Shown here in pieces: positions 45,354-54,450 of a stretch of 57,890 nt of DNA. The notes under the pieces are model-generated. The model ran no database searches. It was not told the origin of the DNA and worked only from the letters and a program-made list of their open reading frames with translations. Numbering within the stretch: the first letter of the stretch is position 1; each line of letters starts with the position of its first letter. The DNA is from Phaeovulum veldkampii DSM 11550. Its GTDB lineage: Bacteria; Pseudomonadota; Alphaproteobacteria; Rhodobacterales; Rhodobacteraceae. The stretch is taken from positions 1-57,890 of the forward strand of contig NZ_PZKF01000019.1 in assembly GCF_003034995.1 (NCBI RefSeq). The letters run 5' to 3'. Made by a program: the position numbers and the translations under genes.

Positions 45354-46154
45354 ATGACCACCCCCCCGCAGATCGTTGACAGCCACTGTCACCTTGATTT
45401 CCCCGATTTTGCCGGTGAACTGCCTGAGGTGATCGCCCGTGCCCACCGCGCCGGGGTGACGCGAATGGTCACGATCTGCACCAAGCTGCGGCTGGAACCG
45501 CAGGCCCGCGCCATTGCCGAGGCTTATGCAGGCGTCTTTTACGCCGCGGGCACCCATCCGATGAGCGCCGCCGACGAGCCGCTGGCCACAGTCGATCAAC
45601 TGGTGGCGCTGGCGCAGCATCCGAAATTTGTGGGCATTGGCGAAACCGGGCTGGATTATCATTATACCGCCGACAGCGCCGAAGTGCAGCAGACCTCGCT
45701 GCGCATCCATATTGCGGCGGCGCGCGAAACCGGCCTGCCGCTGATCATCCACGCCCGCGCCGCCGATGACGACATGGCGCGGATATTGTCCGAGGAATAC
45801 CGCGCAGGGGCCTATGGCTGTGTGATGCACTGCTTTTCCTCATCGCTCGCGCTGGCGCGCGCGGCGCTTGATCTTGGGTTTTATCTGTCGATGTCGGGCA
45901 TTGCCGCCTTCCCCAAAAGCCAGGACATCCGCGATATCTTTGCCGCCGCGCCGCTGGACCGGGTTCTTCTGGAAACCGACGCGCCCTATCTGGCGCCGCC
46001 TCCGCATCGCGGGCGCCGCAACGAACCGGCCTTTACCGCCCATACTGCCGCAGTGGGGGCGCAGGTCTTTGGTCTGACGGTGGATGAATTCGCCGCCGCC
46101 ACCAGCGCCAATTTCGACCGGCTGTTCACCAAGGCCGCAGGGGGCGCGGCATGA
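45354..46154 (+). CDS. TatD family metal-dependent hydrolase
   Basis: 266 residues from ATG 45354. Metal ligands of the TIM barrel are visible: IVDSHCHLDF (HxH), GIGETGLDYHY (Glu), IIHARAADDDM (His), YGCVMHCFSSS (His), and LLETDAPYLAPPPHRGRRNE (Asp). TatD proteins are 3'-5' DNases or D-aminoacyl-tRNA deacylase-like enzymes. Conserved after holB. It overlaps the MBL gene by 4 bp. Confidence 0.93.
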   Translation: MTTPPQIVDSHCHLDFPDFAGELPEVIARAHRAGVTRMVTICTKLRLEPQARAIAEAYAGVFYAAGTHPMSAADEPLATVDQLVALAQHPKFVGIGETGLDYHYTADSAEVQQTSLRIHIAAARETGLPLIIHARAADDDMARILSEEYRAGAYGCVMHCFSSSLALARAALDLGFYLSMSGIAAFPKSQDIRDIFAAAPLDRVLLETDAPYLAPPPHRGRRNEPAFTAHTAAVGAQVFGLTVDEFAAATSANFDRLFTKAAGGAA

Positions 46155-46948
46155 ACCGGATGCGCTTTACCATTCTGGGCTGCGGGTCGTCGGGCGGGGT
46201 GCCGCGGATCGGCGGGCATTGGGGCGAGTGTGACCCCGGCAACCCCAGGAACCGCCGCCTGCGCTGTTCGATGCTGGTCGAGCGGATCACCGCGGCGGGC
46301 ACCACCCGCGTGCTGATCGACACCTCGCCCGACCTGCGCGAACAGTTGCTGCGCGCGGGTGTGGGCACGCTGGATGCCGTGGTCTATACCCATTCGCACG
46401 CCGACCACATGCACGGGCTGGATGACCTGCGCCAGATCACCTTCAACATGCGTGCCCGGCTGCCGGTCTGGGCCGACACCCCCACGCAAGAGGCGCTGCT
46501 CAACCGCTTTGGCTATGCCTTTGTGCAGCCGCCCGACACCAACTATCCGCCGATCTGCGACCTGCACACGATCCGCGGGCCGTTCCAGATTGCGGGGGCG
46601 GGCGGCGTCATCGACTTTGTGCCGTTCGAGGTGGCGCATGGCAATATCGACGCGTTGGGCTTTCGTATCGGCGGGCTGGCCTATTTGCCCGATGTCTCGG
46701 CGATCCCCGAACCGGCATGGGCGCATCTGGGCGGGCTTGATTGCTGGGTGCTGGATGCGCTGCGCCGCACGCCGCACCCGACCCATGCCCATCTGGGGCT
46801 GGCGCTGGAATGGATCGCGCGCGCCCGCCCCGCCAGCGCGGTGCTGACCAATATGCATCTTGATCTGGACCATGACGCGGTCGCAGCCGAAACGCCCCCC
46901 CATGTGCACCCCGCCCATGACGGGATGGTGCTGGAGTTTCCTCTCTGA
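46151..46948 (+). CDS. MBL-fold metallo-hydrolase (PhnP-like)
   Basis: 265 residues. It begins MRFTILGCGSSGGVPRIGGH and has the zinc site THSHADHMHGLDDL, with further ligands in GNIDALGFRIGGLAYLPDVS and LTNMHLDLDHD. This is the PhnP/cyclic phosphodiesterase subgroup, typically following tatD in Rhodobacterales. Substrate unknown; cyclic ribose phosphates or nucleotides are possible. Confidence 0.9.
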   Translation: MNRMRFTILGCGSSGGVPRIGGHWGECDPGNPRNRRLRCSMLVERITAAGTTRVLIDTSPDLREQLLRAGVGTLDAVVYTHSHADHMHGLDDLRQITFNMRARLPVWADTPTQEALLNRFGYAFVQPPDTNYPPICDLHTIRGPFQIAGAGGVIDFVPFEVAHGNIDALGFRIGGLAYLPDVSAIPEPAWAHLGGLDCWVLDALRRTPHPTHAHLGLALEWIARARPASAVLTNMHLDLDHDAVAAETPPHVHPAHDGMVLEFPL

Positions 46949-47884
46949 ATGTCCACCCTGATCGAGGTGATCCTGCCGGTCTTTCTGGTGATCGGCTTTG
47001 GCTATCTGGCCGCCTGGCGCGGGCTGATGAGCGAGAGCGCCGTCGAAGGGGTGATGCGCTTTGCGCAGAACTTTGCGGTGCCGGTGCTGCTGTTCCGGTC
47101 GATTGCCAACCTTGACCTGAGCGCCAGCTACGACCTTGGCCTGATGGTGTCGTTTTACGCCGGCGCGTTCACGGCCTTCGGGTTGGGGCTGATCGGTGCT
47201 CGGATGCTGGGGCGGCCCGGCCCCGATTGTGTCGCCATCGGGTTTTGCTGTCTGTTCTCGAACTCGCTGCTGCTGGGGGTGCCGATCACCGAACGCGCCT
47301 ATGGGGCGCAGGCGCTGGCGGGCAATTTCGCTATTATCTCGATTCACTCGCCGTTGCTTTACACCTTCGGCATCACTCTGATGGAGGCGGTGAAAAGCCA
47401 TGGCTCGGATGCGGGTTTGGGCCGCGTGGCGCTGCGCGCGCTGAGCGGAATCGCGCGCACGCCGCTGGTGATCGGGATCATGGCGGGCTTTGCCGCCAAC
47501 CTGAGCGGGCTGCCCCTGACCGGCGCGCCGGGCGCCGCGGTGGACATGATGGCCGCTGCCGCCCTGCCTGCGGCGCTGTTCGGGCTGGGCGGCGTGCTGC
47601 TGCGCTATCGACCGGAGGGCGACGGCCGCGCCATCGCCATGGTCACCGGCCTGTCGCTGATCGTGCACCCGGCGGTGGCCTATCTGCTGGGGCGCTGGGG
47701 CTTTGGGCTGGGCACCGACGCGATGCGCTCGGTGGTGGTGACGGCGGCGATGGCGCCGGGGGTGAATGCCTATCTTTTCGCCAACATGTATGGCGCGGCG
47801 CGGCGGGTGGCCGCCTCCAGCGTGCTGATCGCCACCGCGGGGTCGATCCTGACGGTGTGGTTCTGGCTGGCGGTGCTGCCTTAG
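46949..47884 (+). CDS. AEC family transporter (auxin efflux carrier type)
   Basis: 311-residue membrane protein with about ten helices in two halves (IEVILPVFLVIGFGYLAAWR at the N-terminus, NFAVPVLLFRSIANL, GFCCLFSNSLLLGVPIT, and late VVTAAMAPGVNAYLF). The family exports organic anions and similar solutes; the substrate is not predictable. It starts directly at the MBL stop (TGA-ATG), so is co-transcribed. Convergent with potC (10 bp). Confidence 0.9.
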   Translation: MSTLIEVILPVFLVIGFGYLAAWRGLMSESAVEGVMRFAQNFAVPVLLFRSIANLDLSASYDLGLMVSFYAGAFTAFGLGLIGARMLGRPGPDCVAIGFCCLFSNSLLLGVPITERAYGAQALAGNFAIISIHSPLLYTFGITLMEAVKSHGSDAGLGRVALRALSGIARTPLVIGIMAGFAANLSGLPLTGAPGAAVDMMAAAALPAALFGLGGVLLRYRPEGDGRAIAMVTGLSLIVHPAVAYLLGRWGFGLGTDAMRSVVVTAAMAPGVNAYLFANMYGAARRVAASSVLIATAGSILTVWFWLAVLP

Positions 47885-47894
47885 GTGGCCTGCC

Positions 47895-48887
47895 CTAGCG
47901 CGGGGTGACACCGCGCAACCGCTCGGACCGGCGGCGCAGCAATTCGACCGTGGCCAGCAGCGCGATCGAGATGATCACGAGGATCGTCGCCACCGCCAAT
48001 ATCTGCGGGCTGATCTGTTCGCGGATGCCGTTCCACATCTGCCGCGGGATCGTCTGCTGTTCGTAATCGGCAATGAACAGCACCGCCACCACCTCGTCAA
48101 ACGAGGTGACAAAGGCAAACAGTGCGCCCGACACCACCCCCGGCAGGATCAGCGGCATGATCACCCGAAAGAAGGTGGTGCGCGGGTTCGCCCCAAGGCT
48201 GGCCGCGGCGCGGGTCAGCGACTGGTCAAAGCCCACCAGCGTCGCTGTCACGGTGATGATGACAAAGGGAATACCCAGAACCGCATGGGCCAGAATGATG
48301 CCCGGATAGCTGTTGGCCAGCTTGAAGCCGTATTCTTCGCGCAGCGAGAAGTGGCCGATGCCGATTTCGAACGGGGAAAACGAGATCGTCGGATAGGGAA
48401 AGCCGGGGTTCGAGAAGAAGAAGAACATTCCAGTCGCCGAAATGATGATCGGCACGATCATCGGCGAAATCAGCACCGCCATGATCGTGCGCCGATAGGG
48501 CATTTCGGGCCGAGACAGGCCCAGCGCCGCCAGCGTTCCCAGAACCGTGGCCACGATGGTGGCGAACACGCCGATGATGACAGAATTCTTGGTCACCTGC
48601 ACCCAGGTCGTATTGTGCCAGACATCGCGCCACCAGCTAGCATCGCGCGGCGCGTCGGGGTTCTGCATCCCAAAGGTCAACAGGCTGTCATACCAGCGCA
48701 TCGAATAGCCCTCGGGGTCGAAGGCCAGCATCTTTTCGGTAAAGGTAAAATACGGCTCGGCGTTGAACGACAGCGGAATGACGATCAGGATGGGCGCGAT
48801 CAGGAACAGAAAGATCAGCCCGCAGATCACCAGATAGGTGTAATGCCAGACACGTTCCAGCGGGCTTGCATAGATGGGAAGGGCCAT
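47895..48887 (-). CDS. ABC transporter permease (PotC-like)
   Basis: 330 residues with six membrane helices; the permease EAA loop is AAASLGANPRTTFFRVIMPLIL. Inner membrane partner of the polyamine-type ABC system. It is last in the potA-potD-potB-potC order, 42 bp after potB. A larger periplasmic loop than E. coli PotC lies after helix 1 (FTEKMLAFDPEGYSMRWYDS). Confidence 0.9.
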   Translation of the reverse strand: MALPIYASPLERVWHYTYLVICGLIFLFLIAPILIVIPLSFNAEPYFTFTEKMLAFDPEGYSMRWYDSLLTFGMQNPDAPRDASWWRDVWHNTTWVQVTKNSVIIGVFATIVATVLGTLAALGLSRPEMPYRRTIMAVLISPMIVPIIISATGMFFFFSNPGFPYPTISFSPFEIGIGHFSLREEYGFKLANSYPGIILAHAVLGIPFVIITVTATLVGFDQSLTRAAASLGANPRTTFFRVIMPLILPGVVSGALFAFVTSFDEVVAVLFIADYEQQTIPRQMWNGIREQISPQILAVATILVIISIALLATVELLRRRSERLRGVTPR

Positions 48888-48929
48888 CAGCGCTGTCTCC
48901 GGTTGGGGGTGGTGCCAGGGTTCATCGGC

Positions 48930-50180
48930 CTAGCCCAGTTTCAGATTGTCGATGCCGACGACGCGGTCATACAGCCAATAGAGCGCCAGAACCGCCGCCA
49001 GCAGCAGCCCCGCCAGCGCCGCCGCCAGCGACCAGTTCAGCGATTTCTGCATGTGGAAGGCGATCAGGTTGGAAATCAGTTGCCCATCCGCCCCGCCAAC
49101 AAGAGCCGGCGTGATGTAATAGCCCACCGCCAGAATGAACACCAACAGCGCCCCGGCCCCGATGCCAGGCAGCGTTTGCGGCAGATAGACCCGGCGGAAG
49201 GCCGTCCACGATGAGGCGCCAAGGCTGCGCGCCGCGCGCACATAGCTGGGCGGGATCGGCCGCATCACCGAATACAGCGGCAGCACCATGAACGGCAGCA
49301 GGATATGCGTCATCGCAATGATTGTGCCGGTCTGGTTATACATCATCTGGATGCGCCCGTCTTCGCCCAGAATACCCAGCGACACCAGCACGTTGTTCAC
49401 CACTCCCTGGCCCTGCAACAGCACCATCCACGAGGTTGTGCGCACCAGAAGTGAGGTCCAGAACGGCAGCAGAACAAGGATCATCAGCAGGTTCGACCGC
49501 GCAAGCGGCAGCGTGGCCAGCAGATGCGCGATCGGGAAAGCCAGAACAAGGCACAGCCCGGTGATCAGCCCCGACAGCAGAAAGGTGCGCGCGAACAATG
49601 TGACATAGACCTGCCGGTCCTGCGCAACCGAAATGATCGCGCCGGTGTCGTCGCGCGTCAGATCCAGCGCGGCAAGGTAGAAATCGGCCGTCAGCGCCGA
49701 CGCGGCCGAGCGCATCACACGCCACAGCATCGGGTCGCCCCAGGTCTTGTCGATCTCCAGCAGCGCCTCGCGGTAGGGCGGTTCCAGCTTGTCGGCCTTG
49801 CGCGCCGCAGCGGTGAACAGAGAGCGTGTGCCCGGCATGTCATAGTTGATGCGCGTGCCTGCGCTGCCCGCGGTCTTGTCGGTTTTCATCTGTTTCAGAT
49901 CGGCGGCCAGTGCAGCAAAGGCGGCCTCGTCGATCTGTGATCCGGCGGGGTTTTCGTCAAACCAGCGCACCAGATTGGGCGCGGCCTGGGTGAATGTGGG
50001 GTTGTAAACCGACTGGAACAGCATCTGCCCGATCGGGATGATAAAGGTCAGCAGCACAAAGAAAAACAGCGGCGCCACCAGCAGGAAGGCGCGGCGCCGG
50101 GCGCGGCCCTGCGACTTGGCCAATGCCGACTTGAGCGGCTTGCCATCGGCGGTGGTCAACAAGGCCGTGGTATCGGTCAT
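48930..50180 (-). CDS. ABC transporter permease (PotB-like, with extended periplasmic loop)
   Basis: 416 residues from ATG 50178-50180. Helix 1 (AFLLVAPLFFFVLLTFIIP) is followed by an insertion of about 110 residues absent from E. coli PotB (285 aa), rich in charged residues (ADLKQMKTDKTAGSAGTRIN, EPPYREALLEIDKTWGDPML). Then the other helices and the EAA loop AARSLGASSWTAFRRVYLPQTL. The extended loop occurs in related alphaproteobacterial permeases. It is 100 bp downstream of the binding protein gene. Confidence 0.9.
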   Translation of the reverse strand: MTDTTALLTTADGKPLKSALAKSQGRARRRAFLLVAPLFFFVLLTFIIPIGQMLFQSVYNPTFTQAAPNLVRWFDENPAGSQIDEAAFAALAADLKQMKTDKTAGSAGTRINYDMPGTRSLFTAAARKADKLEPPYREALLEIDKTWGDPMLWRVMRSAASALTADFYLAALDLTRDDTGAIISVAQDRQVYVTLFARTFLLSGLITGLCLVLAFPIAHLLATLPLARSNLLMILVLLPFWTSLLVRTTSWMVLLQGQGVVNNVLVSLGILGEDGRIQMMYNQTGTIIAMTHILLPFMVLPLYSVMRPIPPSYVRAARSLGASSWTAFRRVYLPQTLPGIGAGALLVFILAVGYYITPALVGGADGQLISNLIAFHMQKSLNWSLAAALAGLLLAAVLALYWLYDRVVGIDNLKLG

Positions 50181-50280
50181 GCACAATCCTCGGGACAAGA
50201 CAGGCACCGTGCCCGGCGCACTGCGGTCGGGCACGGTTTGGGAAACTGGGCGGCGCGGGTCTGTGCGCCGCCGTGCCGGA

Positions 50281-51354
50281 TCAGCCGGCCAGCCAGGCGT
50301 TGAAACGCTCGTTCAGCTCCACATCGTGGTCGGCCCAGAACTCGGGATCGTTGACCAGCGAATTGGTCATGTTGTCCGGGTTGGTGGGCATGTGCGGCGC
50401 CATCTCGATCTTGCCATCCTGATACAGGCCGACCAGCGAGGCCGAGGATTTGCGCGCCGGGCCATAGGCGATCCACTTGGCCTGATCGGCCAGCCGCTGG
50501 GTGTCGGTCGAGAAGGCAAGAAACTGTTTGGCCGCCTCAAGGTTCGGCGCGCCCTTCGGGATCGCCCACAGGTCAAAGTCGATATACTGGCCATCCCAGA
50601 CGATCTGGAAGGGTTTGCCCTCATCGGCGATCGCGTTGAAGATACGGCCGTTATAGGCGGTGGTCATCACCACCTCGCCATCGGCCAGCAGTTGCGGCGG
50701 CTGCGCACCCGCCTCCCACCAGACCACGTCGTTCTTGATCGTGTCGAGCTTGGCAAAGGCGCGGTCCACGCCCTCGGGCGTGCCCAGCACGTCATAGACC
50801 TCGGCCGCGGGCACGCCATCGGCCAGCAGCGCCATTTCCAGCGAGCGTTTGGGCGCTTTCAGCAGGCCACGCTTGCCGGGGAACTTTTCGGTGTCGAAGA
50901 AGTCGCCGATCTTCGACGGTTTTTCGCCGGTGAATTTGGTGGTGTCATAGGCATAGATCGTGCCCCAGACGATGGTGGCCACGGCGCAATCCTGCAGCGC
51001 GCCATCCACGAAATCCTCGATTGCGGGAGTGCCGTCGGGTGCGGGCGGCAGGCTGGCCGGGTCGATCGGCTCCAGCAGGCCCTCGTCGCACAGGCGGATT
51101 GCATCCGACAGTTCGATATCGGCCAGGTCGATGGTGACGTTGCCCGCCTCGACCTGCGTTTTCAGCGGGGTCGCCGGGTTGTCGGCGTCGATCGAGTTGA
51201 TCTTGATGCCGGTCATTTCTGTGAAGGGCTTGTGATAGGCCTCCACTTGGCTTTTCGTGTAGCTGCCCCCCCAGGACACCACGTTCAGCTCTTGCGCCGA
51301 GGCGGCAAAGCCCGAGGCGACCAGAGCCGTGGTCAGGATCAGTGTCGTCTTCAT
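50281..51354 (-). CDS. Polyamine-type ABC transporter substrate-binding protein
   Basis: 357 residues from ATG 51352-51354. Sec signal peptide KTTLILTTALVASGFAASAQ, cleavage near ASA-QEL. The mature part is a type II binding protein of the PotD/PotF group (ELNVVSWGGSYTKSQVEAY, VVWWEAGAQPPQLLADGEV, WDGQYIDFDLWAIPKGAPN). The Asp/Glu and Trp residues of the spermidine pocket suggest a cation, but putrescine, spermidine or another amine cannot be told apart. Upstream of it potA ends 98 bp away. Confidence 0.9.
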   Translation of the reverse strand: MKTTLILTTALVASGFAASAQELNVVSWGGSYTKSQVEAYHKPFTEMTGIKINSIDADNPATPLKTQVEAGNVTIDLADIELSDAIRLCDEGLLEPIDPASLPPAPDGTPAIEDFVDGALQDCAVATIVWGTIYAYDTTKFTGEKPSKIGDFFDTEKFPGKRGLLKAPKRSLEMALLADGVPAAEVYDVLGTPEGVDRAFAKLDTIKNDVVWWEAGAQPPQLLADGEVVMTTAYNGRIFNAIADEGKPFQIVWDGQYIDFDLWAIPKGAPNLEAAKQFLAFSTDTQRLADQAKWIAYGPARKSSASLVGLYQDGKIEMAPHMPTNPDNMTNSLVNDPEFWADHDVELNERFNAWLAG

Positions 51355-51452
51355 GTCATACTCCCGTTGTTGGTCTTGCAGTGATGACGTTTTGTCATTC
51401 TTGGCCGCGAAATGCGGCAGCATCGGCGCAGGGCACCCGCGCCGATGAAATC

Positions 51453-52574
51453 TTACATCGGTTCAAGCGCGCGGGCATCCTGCGGATGCCAGCCGATGCG
51501 CACATGCTGGCCCGGCACCAGCTTGGTCTGGCCCAGCGTGTTGCGGCTTTTCATCACGAAATCCTCAGACCCGGCCACCCGCAGCCGGGTGCGGAAGATG
51601 TCGCCCATATAGATCACCTCCAGCACCTCGGCATCGATCGTATGGGCGCCGGGGGGCATCATCTCGGGCTTGAACTCCACCCGCTCGGGGCGGATTGATA
51701 CCAGCGTGCGCTGGCCCTTCTGGGTCACGTTCACCGGGGTCGCGTCGATCACCTCGCCGGTGGCCAGCCGCACCAGTGCCTTGCCATCCTCCAGCGCCTC
51801 GATGGTGCCGGGCAGCTTGTTGTTCTCGCCGATGAACTGGGCCACAAAGCTGTTCTTGGGGCGCTCATACAATTCATCAGGGGCGTCAAGCTGCTGGATG
51901 CGGCCATCATTGAACACCGCCACCCGGTCCGACATGGTCAGCGCCTCGCCTTGATCGTGGGTGACATAGACCACGGTCAGCCCAAGGCTTTCGTGCAGGT
52001 GCTTGATTTCAAACTGCATATGTTCGCGCAACTGCTTGTCAAGCGCACCCAGCGGTTCATCCATCAGCACCAGCTCAGGGTCGAACACCAGCGCGCGGGC
52101 CAGTGCGATGCGCTGCTGCTGCCCCCCCGACAGTTGCGCCGGGCGGCGGTTGGCAAAGGCGCCCATCTGCACCATGTCAAGTGCGCGCTTGATCTTGGCC
52201 TCACGCTCGGATTTGCCCGTCCCGCGGACCTCAAGCGGGAACGACAGGTTTTCGCCCACACTCATATGCGGAAACAGCGCGTAATTCTGAAACACCATGC
52301 CGATGCCGCGCTTGTGCGGGGGCACCTGGTTGATCGGGCGGCCATTCAGCTTGATCTCGCCGTGGGTGGCGGTCTCGAACCCGGCCAGCATCATCAGGCA
52401 GGTGGTCTTGCCCGAGCCGGACGGGCCCAGCATCGTCAGAAATTCGCCCTTGCCGATCGACAGGTTCAGGTCTTTGACGACCAGCGTTTCCCCATCATAG
52501 CTTTTCTGCACATGGTCAAATACGACGAATCCTTCGCCGGAGGCGTTAGAGGTCAAGGCGGGCTCCCCGTTCAT
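51453..52574 (-). CDS. ABC transporter ATP-binding protein (PotA-like)
   Basis: 373 residues. Walker A MLGPSGSGKTTCLMML, Q-loop MVFQNYALFPHMSVGENL, signature QLSGGQQQRIALARALV, Walker B LVLMDEPLGALD, H-loop VVYVTHDQGEAL. A C-terminal TOBE domain (VNVTQKGQRTLVSIRPERVE) is present. It is first in the transporter operon; 362 bp of upstream DNA separate it from tRNA-Ser. Confidence 0.93.
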   Translation of the reverse strand: MNGEPALTSNASGEGFVVFDHVQKSYDGETLVVKDLNLSIGKGEFLTMLGPSGSGKTTCLMMLAGFETATHGEIKLNGRPINQVPPHKRGIGMVFQNYALFPHMSVGENLSFPLEVRGTGKSEREAKIKRALDMVQMGAFANRRPAQLSGGQQQRIALARALVFDPELVLMDEPLGALDKQLREHMQFEIKHLHESLGLTVVYVTHDQGEALTMSDRVAVFNDGRIQQLDAPDELYERPKNSFVAQFIGENNKLPGTIEALEDGKALVRLATGEVIDATPVNVTQKGQRTLVSIRPERVEFKPEMMPPGAHTIDAEVLEVIYMGDIFRTRLRVAGSEDFVMKSRNTLGQTKLVPGQHVRIGWHPQDARALEPM

Positions 52575-52936
52575 TCTTGTGGTTCGTTTGTTCCCGTCGG
52601 CTGACTAAAACGGAACCGAGGCTCGTTTTCAACCCGTCAATTCCGGTAATGTCCGCAACCTTGATGCAAGCATGCCCGCGCGCGACAAACCGCCCGAAAA
52701 CGGCGCTTGCTGCCCGCAGAGCGACCATTATGCAAATTCAGCGCGCCGCGCCTCGGCAATGCCATGGGGGCAACAGGCGGCCGGCGGGGCGGGAAAAAGC
52801 GGGCCTTGCAAGGCCGCGTCCGCGCGCTCCGCAACCGGCACCACCGGCGGCGGAGCGGTTCTGGCGTGCCCCCGATACTGGCCCACACAGACTTTCCCTC
52901 TTGTCGCGGCGCAGCGAGGCCGCTAAACGATTCGGC
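52575..52936. other. Gap between potA-like gene and tRNA-Ser(GCT)
   Basis: 362 bases with no supported gene. The part next to potA must carry the promoter of the ABC operon (minus strand). AAACGGAACCGAGGCTCGTTTT near 52607-52629 is partly self-complementary and may be an operator or hairpin. The rest is non-coding. Confidence 0.4.
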
Positions 52937-53026
52937 GGAGATGTGGCCGAGTGGTCGAAGGCACACCCCTGCTAAGGGTGCAGACGGGGAACCGTCTCGA
53001 GGGTTCGAATCCCTTCGTCTCCGCCA
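52937..53026 (+). tRNA. tRNA-Ser (GCT)
   Basis: GGAGATG acceptor, D arm GGCCGAGTGG, anticodon loop CTGCTAA (GCT), variable arm CAGACGGGGAACCGTCTC, T loop GTTCGAATC, and encoded CCA (53024-53026). Complete class II tRNA. Accessory genes and AT-richer DNA begin right after its 3' end. Confidence 0.96.
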
Positions 53027-53399
53027 CTTACCAAAGAAAAACCGTTCTCTTAGGTAAGCTGGCGCGAAATTTTTCCCTATATTCAAAGGCTTTAGCTGGC
53101 ACCGTATTTACCTCGCACGTGCTGTGGGGTGCCGTATCCTCTCTCTATAGGCCGATATTCTCCGCAGCGGGTAACACAAGAATCGCGCTACATTCATGCT
53201 AAAGCATTGAAATTAAATGATTTTGTTAGGTATCGTAGTTCCTTTCGCTGGCAATGCCGCGATGGCAATCTGGTGCTGGCATCGAACATTGTTGTAGCGC
53301 ACTTGCTATCGAGATTCACAATAAGCATATGAAATTAATTGCATTTTATCTGTCCCTGTTCATTCTGAGGATGGGGTGAGTTGCACGAGGGCCCATGCG
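53027..53399. other. AT-richer gap at the edge of the island
   Basis: 373 bases with clearly lower GC than the core, the first foreign-looking DNA after tRNA-Ser. CTTACC (53027-53032) pairs with GGTAAG (53053-53058), a possible tRNA terminator. No duplicated tRNA end is seen here. No gene supported. Confidence 0.5.
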
Positions 53400-53987
53400 A
53401 TGAAAGCTGAAGATAAACCATCAACGTCACCCTTCGATCCTGCGGATTTCCTGGAGAACGGTGATGCGATCCTGGGGTATCTGACCGACGCCTTGGCCAG
53501 CCGTGATCCTGCTTTCATCGATGATGCCTTCGACGTGGCGCACCGTGCGGCAAAGCGGCTGGGTACGATCACAGCGACTAATTTGCGTTCCTTTGATTAT
53601 GAAACCTTTTTTGCTGCGTTGGGCGCGGATGCTGAATTGGGGGATGAGTTGAAGAGTGCTGTTGCCAGGTTTCGATCCCGCACAGCTTCGCTCGTGACCA
53701 ACGACACAGACCTGTTCAAAGAGCGAATGTGCCCGGCCTGCGGTGCGCAAATGCTGCGCGATGTTCGCGACATGACCTTGGAACACCGAGGGCGGTCGGA
53801 CATGATCGTGATGCCCGGGTGGTACTGCGATGAGTGTGGCGAAGGTGTGCATTCCGGTGACGACATGGTCGCGTCGGATGCTGCGCTGGCGCGATTAAAA
53901 GCCGAACTTCAAGAGGCCTTTTCCGCGGATGAGCCGACCTTCAAATTGCTTGGCGCAGGGCAGGTCATCGATCGAAACCGGAAATAA
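53400..53987 (+). CDS. Antitoxin-like chimera: HI1420-type N-terminus joined to an MqsA-type zinc domain
   Basis: 195 residues from ATG 53400. Residues about 9-42 (FDPADFLENGDAILGYLTDA) look like the start of HI1420/HigA-type addiction antidote proteins, but the helix-turn-helix that should follow is replaced by an unassigned stretch (residues 45-105). Residues 108-165 are a zinc finger of MqsA/YgiT type: MCPACGAQML, RDMTLEHRGRSDMIVM, WYCDECGEGVHSGDD. The usual MqsA C-terminal DNA-binding domain is missing. An alternative GTG start lies at 53376. The likeliest reading is a fusion of broken antitoxin pieces; an intact two-domain protein is possible. Confidence 0.55.
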   Translation: MKAEDKPSTSPFDPADFLENGDAILGYLTDALASRDPAFIDDAFDVAHRAAKRLGTITATNLRSFDYETFFAALGADAELGDELKSAVARFRSRTASLVTNDTDLFKERMCPACGAQMLRDVRDMTLEHRGRSDMIVMPGWYCDECGEGVHSGDDMVASDAALARLKAELQEAFSADEPTFKLLGAGQVIDRNRK

Positions 53988-54005
53988 GCGCATGTGGGGA
54001 AAAAC

Positions 54006-54125
54006 ATGCCGCGCTGCTTGAACAATCCCAACGATGGTCTGACCGCCCTACGGGAAATCTATCTCAGCGGCGGAATTGGCGGAGCGATCTCTGATCCGGG
54101 AGGCCTCGAAAAATACGACGCGTGA
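54006..54125 (+). CDS. Small open frame before higA
   Basis: 39 codons from ATG 54006 to TGA 54123-54125, ending 25 bases before higA. It lies where a HigB toxin would normally end, but its sequence (PRCLNNPNDGLTALREIYLS) shows no HigB likeness. It could be a toxin remnant, a leader peptide, or chance. Confidence 0.25.
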   Translation: MPRCLNNPNDGLTALREIYLSGGIGGAISDPGGLEKYDA

Positions 54126-54150
54126 GCAATATCACTGAGGAGGGCGGAAA

Positions 54151-54450
54151 ATGATTTCTGCAGATCACAAACGCTGCCCAACGCATCCGGGTGAGTTGCT
54201 GCGGGATGATATTTTGCCATGTATGGACTACAGTAAAACGCAGCTTGCGAAGATGCTGGGCATTTCTCGGCAGCATTTCTATGACATCTTGAATGAAAAG
54301 AAGCCCGTCAGCGCACCCGTCGCAGTGCGCTTGGGAAAGATGTTCGGAAATGGATCGTTGTTCTGGATCCGGATGCAGGGTGCGCATGACGCATGGCATG
54401 CCGAACGCGAAATCGATGTAAGTCAGGCGCCGACATTGGATGTAGCGTGA
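54151..54450 (+). CDS. higA: HigA family antitoxin
   Basis: 99 residues, a single helix-turn-helix protein. The start HPGELLRDDILPCMDYSKTQ, then AKMLGISRQHFYDILNEKKP, VSAPVAVRLGKMFGNGSLFW are a good HigA/VapI match. It binds DNA and, normally, a HigB toxin encoded just upstream; here none is recognised. A GAGGAGG ribosome binding site precedes it. Its stop overlaps the next gene's GTG start. Confidence 0.88.
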   Translation: MISADHKRCPTHPGELLRDDILPCMDYSKTQLAKMLGISRQHFYDILNEKKPVSAPVAVRLGKMFGNGSLFWIRMQGAHDAWHAEREIDVSQAPTLDVA

